Assembly: GCA_902602795.1 (NCBI GenBank)
Contig: CACKSF010000009.1
Coordinates: 1 to 37,201, forward strand
Source of the DNA: an uncultured Fidelibacterota bacterium
Lineage (GTDB): Bacteria > Fidelibacterota > Marinisomatia > Marinisomatales > UBA1611
Length of the DNA: 37,201 nucleotides
Reading direction: 5' to 3'
A program made the translations under genes and the position numbers. Below, in pieces: positions 34,346-37,201 of the stretch. The notes below the pieces were generated by a model. That model did no database searches. It had not been told where the DNA came from and saw only the letters and a list, made by a program, of their open reading frames with translations. Position 1 is the stretch's first letter. Each line of letters starts with the position of its first letter.

Positions 34346-34858
34346 ATGGTTAACAACATAATGTGTAAAAGACCTATATTTTTTTCGTTTATTTTTTTTA
34401 TTTGCTTTCTGAAAGGACAGTCTTTTAGTGACAATTTGAAATCTATTAAAGAGTACCAAAGGTCAAGCCAAAAATATATATCAGGTACTGATGGGAAGGT
34501 ATATATGAATGTAAATTTTTGGGGAACTGATGGAAATTCAGGTGTAATTCAAGTGCAAGAGGGTATTGATTTTGCATCTTTATTATCTGCTTATGGAGGT
34601 CTGGGCCAATTTTCAAATTTTAAAAAGATAAGGCTTTATAGAGAAACACCTGATGACAACGATCAAATGGTTTATTTTGTAGATTTAACACCATTTCTCA
34701 AAAATGGTGATAGGTCTAATTTCCCAAAAATAAAACCAAATGATACGATAGTTATAAAAAAAACCTTGACAGGAATTTTTCTTGAGGATATAAATACTAT
34801 TCAAACCTTTGTAGCAGTCATTACATTATTTTTCCAATTAAACACTGTCCTTAATTAA
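34346..34858 (+). CDS. Short SLBB-domain polysaccharide export-like protein
   Basis: The 170-residue protein has a signal peptide (best seen from the second Met at 34361, MCKRPIFFSFIFFICFLKG). It then has one SLBB-like domain (about 50-135): KVYMNVNFWGTDGNSGVIQV, DFASLLSAYGGLGQFSNFKK, and IKPNDTIVIKK. A C-terminal hydrophobic segment (about 150-167) follows. Wza/OPX proteins carry an N-terminal Poly_export domain before the SLBB domains; it is absent here. It may be a minimal partner of the BY-kinase or of an OPX protein encoded elsewhere. The stop codon is one base before the kinase start codon, so the two are one translational unit. Confidence 0.72.
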   Translation: MVNNIMCKRPIFFSFIFFICFLKGQSFSDNLKSIKEYQRSSQKYISGTDGKVYMNVNFWGTDGNSGVIQVQEGIDFASLLSAYGGLGQFSNFKKIRLYRETPDDNDQMVYFVDLTPFLKNGDRSNFPKIKPNDTIVIKKTLTGIFLEDINTIQTFVAVITLFFQLNTVLN

Positions 34859-34859
34859 C

Positions 34860-37201
34860 ATGAATAACAAGCATCTAGACTACAGGTCAGATAATGTAAA
34901 TTATCAAACGATGGATAACGAGTTATATTTAAAAGATTATTTCATCATACTTCGGATCCATTTAAAAAAAATAATTACTATTTTTTTGATTGCTTTGTGT
35001 TTAGGAGTTTATTCCACATACAGTAAGACTCCTAAGTTTAGGGCTGAGGCCACAATAATGGTAACGCAAAAACCTGGATCACAATCACTTCAAAATTTTG
35101 GGAATTCAGATAACACTAGCCAAATAAATAACAAGATATTATTGTTGAAGTCTAGGGGATTATTAGAATTAGTAGTTAAAGAATATTGGGATTCTAGTAG
35201 GCGAAATAATATGTTTCTCTTTAATACTAGAAAATTTTATCCTCGAGGCCAAACAGTTAGAACACTTATCAAGGAAATATTTACTTTAGGATTGTATGAT
35301 GCAGATAAATTTATGGAAACTAAAGTTCTCGATGAAACATATAACGAAGAGATCGGCATAGAATATGCAAAAGTACTAAAAGGCAACTTAAGTGCTGGAA
35401 GAAGAGGTGCTACAAACATGATCTCGGTTAATTATGTAAGTGAGAATGCTGATGAGGCACGTAGAATATTAAATACCATTTTAAGGCGGTTTGAACAGAA
35501 AGACAAAGAATGGACAAATAAATATGCTACAAACTCTATTGCATTCTTGGACTCCCTTGTGACACTGCAAGAACAGAAAATTGAGATTTCCGAGAATAAA
35601 AAAATGAAATTTATGCTTGAGCATAATTTATTTAGCATGGAAGCAAATAGTGATGTGATTATTTCCCAAATTAATGATTATGAAATGAAATTATATGATG
35701 TTAATACAGAATTAAGTATCCAACAAAAACAGATTGATTTGCTAAAATCTAAATTCTCTAAACAAGAATTAAATCTAACTAGTTCTTTAATGGATAATAT
35801 AAATATACAATTATCTTCCTTGCGGAGCGAAGTTGGACGCATCGAATCGCAGATTGCATTAAATTCTGGAATCTATGGAGACAAACATGGTTCTGTAATT
35901 GCATTAAATGAAAAACATGACCTTATAAAAGAAGAAATAAATAAGAAAGCTTCGATGCTAATTGAAAAAGGGATGACTACTAATGATCCATTATTAATGC
36001 GAAATGATCAAATTTCTCAAATCCTAGCTTTAGAAAACAGTATGATAGCATTAAAATTAAATAAAGATCAAAATGAAAAAATGTTAGATCTTTTTAAGAA
36101 TAAACTTAATTCAGTTCCTGAGACTAACATGATGATGGAAAGAATGAATAGAGAACATGAAATATTAAATGAGCATTATCTACAACTTGTTAATACATTA
36201 GAAACAACTAAAATGAATAATGTAATTGAAAAAGGAGATGTGCAAATAGTTGATTTAGCTAAAAAACCTTCAAGTTCTTTTACACCAAATCATCAAAAAG
36301 ATATTCTTATTTTTAGTTTTTTTGGTTTGGGTATTTCTTTAGTTATAGTCTTTCTTATAGAATTTATTGACAACACTATAAAAACAATTGATGAAATAGA
36401 GAAATATGATAAAAGTGTGATAGGTGTTATACCTGCAATTGGTAAAATAAGTTCTCAAGGTATAATTAGTAGATATTTAGAAAGTAAATCCATTACAGTC
36501 TTGGGCGGTGAGAAGGGAATAAAAAGAAAAATTATTACAAGAGATAATCCTAAATCTCCGATCTCAGAGTCCTACAGAGGTCTAAGAACAAATATTTTAC
36601 TTACAAATACAAAAGATATTAAATCAATCCTTATTTCTAGTGCTGGACCGGGTGAAGGGAAGACAACTACTGTAGCTAATCTGGCTATTACTTTTGCTAA
36701 TCTTGGAAGGAAAACCTTGCTTGTTGATACAGATTTGCGAAGACCGGTAATACACTCAGTTTTCAATGTAAAGAGAGAGCCAGGTGTTACTAACTACCTT
36801 TCTGGACAAACCAATGACTATCGCAAATTAATTAAACCTTCAGAAATTGAAAACTTATCTCTTTTGACTTCAGGATTAATACCACCAAACCCTTCAGAAA
36901 TGCTAGGTTCTAAAAAGATGTCACAATTTATAAAAAAATTACAGTCGGATTGGGACATGATTCTTTTTGATAGTCCTCCACTTGTTGCTGTCACAGATGC
37001 TACTATGATTTCAAAAGAGATTGATAGTATTATACTAGTAATCAAAGCTGGCCGGACTGATAAAAAAGCTTTTCATCATACAATGGCTAACTTAAAAAAT
37101 ATTGAAGCTCCTTTAGACGGTATTGTAATGAATGCAGTTACAAGTAAAAGTAATTATGGCTCTTATTATTATTATTACTATCATCAGTATTATCACTATT
37201 A
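34860..37201 (+). CDS. wzc: Wzc-like BY-kinase and polysaccharide co-polymerase (3' end outside window)
   Basis: At least 780 residues are in frame. The Wzz domain begins with a membrane segment at about 40-60. A long periplasmic coiled coil (about 220-450) ends in the GNVR-like region TNMMMERMNREHEILNEHYL, and a second membrane segment is at about 481-502. The cytosolic tyrosine kinase domain follows, with SESYRGLRTNIL, Walker A SSAGPGEGKTTT (about 593-604), Walker A' LLVDTDLRRP and Walker B DMILFDSPPL. The last visible codons form a tyrosine-rich tail, NYGSYYYYYYHQYYHY, where autophosphorylation takes place. Wzc proteins control chain length and export of capsule or exopolysaccharide. The start ATG 34860 lies one base after the SLBB gene stop. 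The PHP phosphatase upstream is its likely partner. Confidence 0.93.
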   Translation, partial: MNNKHLDYRSDNVNYQTMDNELYLKDYFIILRIHLKKIITIFLIALCLGVYSTYSKTPKFRAEATIMVTQKPGSQSLQNFGNSDNTSQINNKILLLKSRGLLELVVKEYWDSSRRNNMFLFNTRKFYPRGQTVRTLIKEIFTLGLYDADKFMETKVLDETYNEEIGIEYAKVLKGNLSAGRRGATNMISVNYVSENADEARRILNTILRRFEQKDKEWTNKYATNSIAFLDSLVTLQEQKIEISENKKMKFMLEHNLFSMEANSDVIISQINDYEMKLYDVNTELSIQQKQIDLLKSKFSKQELNLTSSLMDNINIQLSSLRSEVGRIESQIALNSGIYGDKHGSVIALNEKHDLIKEEINKKASMLIEKGMTTNDPLLMRNDQISQILALENSMIALKLNKDQNEKMLDLFKNKLNSVPETNMMMERMNREHEILNEHYLQLVNTLETTKMNNVIEKGDVQIVDLAKKPSSSFTPNHQKDILIFSFFGLGISLVIVFLIEFIDNTIKTIDEIEKYDKSVIGVIPAIGKISSQGIISRYLESKSITVLGGEKGIKRKIITRDNPKSPISESYRGLRTNILLTNTKDIKSILISSAGPGEGKTTTVANLAITFANLGRKTLLVDTDLRRPVIHSVFNVKREPGVTNYLSGQTNDYRKLIKPSEIENLSLLTSGLIPPNPSEMLGSKKMSQFIKKLQSDWDMILFDSPPLVAVTDATMISKEIDSIILVIKAGRTDKKAFHHTMANLKNIEAPLDGIVMNAVTSKSNYGSYYYYYYHQYYHY

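Noticed and set aside
37140-37201. The TAT repeat as a simple non-coding microsatellite
   Set aside because: It is in frame with the BY-kinase and gives the tyrosine tail expected for that family.
1-37201. CRISPR arrays, insertion sequences, rRNA genes
   Set aside because: No regularly spaced direct repeats, no transposase-like protein and no rRNA-like sequence were seen on reading the window.

Overview
The window is AT-rich bacterial DNA from a Gram-negative cell. A PorU-like C25 peptidase with a C-terminal FlgD/sorting-type domain, starts preceded by A-rich DNA instead of a clear Shine-Dalgarno, a LapA/LapB-like pair and several outer-surface proteins point to the FCB superphylum. A marine Marinimicrobia- or Bacteroidetes-like lineage is my best guess. 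This is inferred from gene content only; no rRNA is present.

Left part (1-14000) is mostly housekeeping. A minus-strand set reads porU-like peptidase, maf, then a RodZ-like HTH membrane protein cut by the window edge. Divergently, the plus strand carries aconitase B (acnB), a small coiled-coil protein, an M23 peptidase, then miaB, a LapA-like membrane protein, a LapB-like TPR protein that appears to start at ATT, and a SPOR-domain protein. A selenocysteine tRNA (anticodon TCA, long variable arm) follows at 14007-14099.

Centre (14201-29160) is a sugar cluster whose core is pseudaminic acid synthesis: pseB, pseG, a PseH-like GNAT, an asparagine-synthase-like amidotransferase, pseI, pseC, an aldo/keto reductase, and an SpsF-type cytidylyltransferase fused to a class III aminotransferase. 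A decayed PhyH-type dioxygenase gene comes next. It is followed by an acetamidino module: hisH2, hisF2 (catalytic Asp11 replaced by Leu) and a PseA/WbpG-type N-acetyl sugar amidotransferase. A Rossmann-DUF4915 fusion closes the set. The likely product is a nonulosonic acid of the pseudaminic type carrying an acetamidino group, for surface glycan.

Right part (29161-37201) mixes decay and export genes. It holds a degraded stretch, a minus-strand putative carbohydrate transferase, a minus-strand nickel superoxide dismutase with a Sec-type signal peptide, a pseudogene of a DegT/DnrJ aminotransferase, and a probable outer-membrane protein. The window ends in a polysaccharide export/regulation set: PHP-type tyrosine phosphatase, short SLBB protein, and a Wzc-like BY-kinase whose tyrosine tail reaches the window end. 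The glycan made by the central cluster could be polymerised or exported by this last set, but no Wzx/Wzy is visible here.
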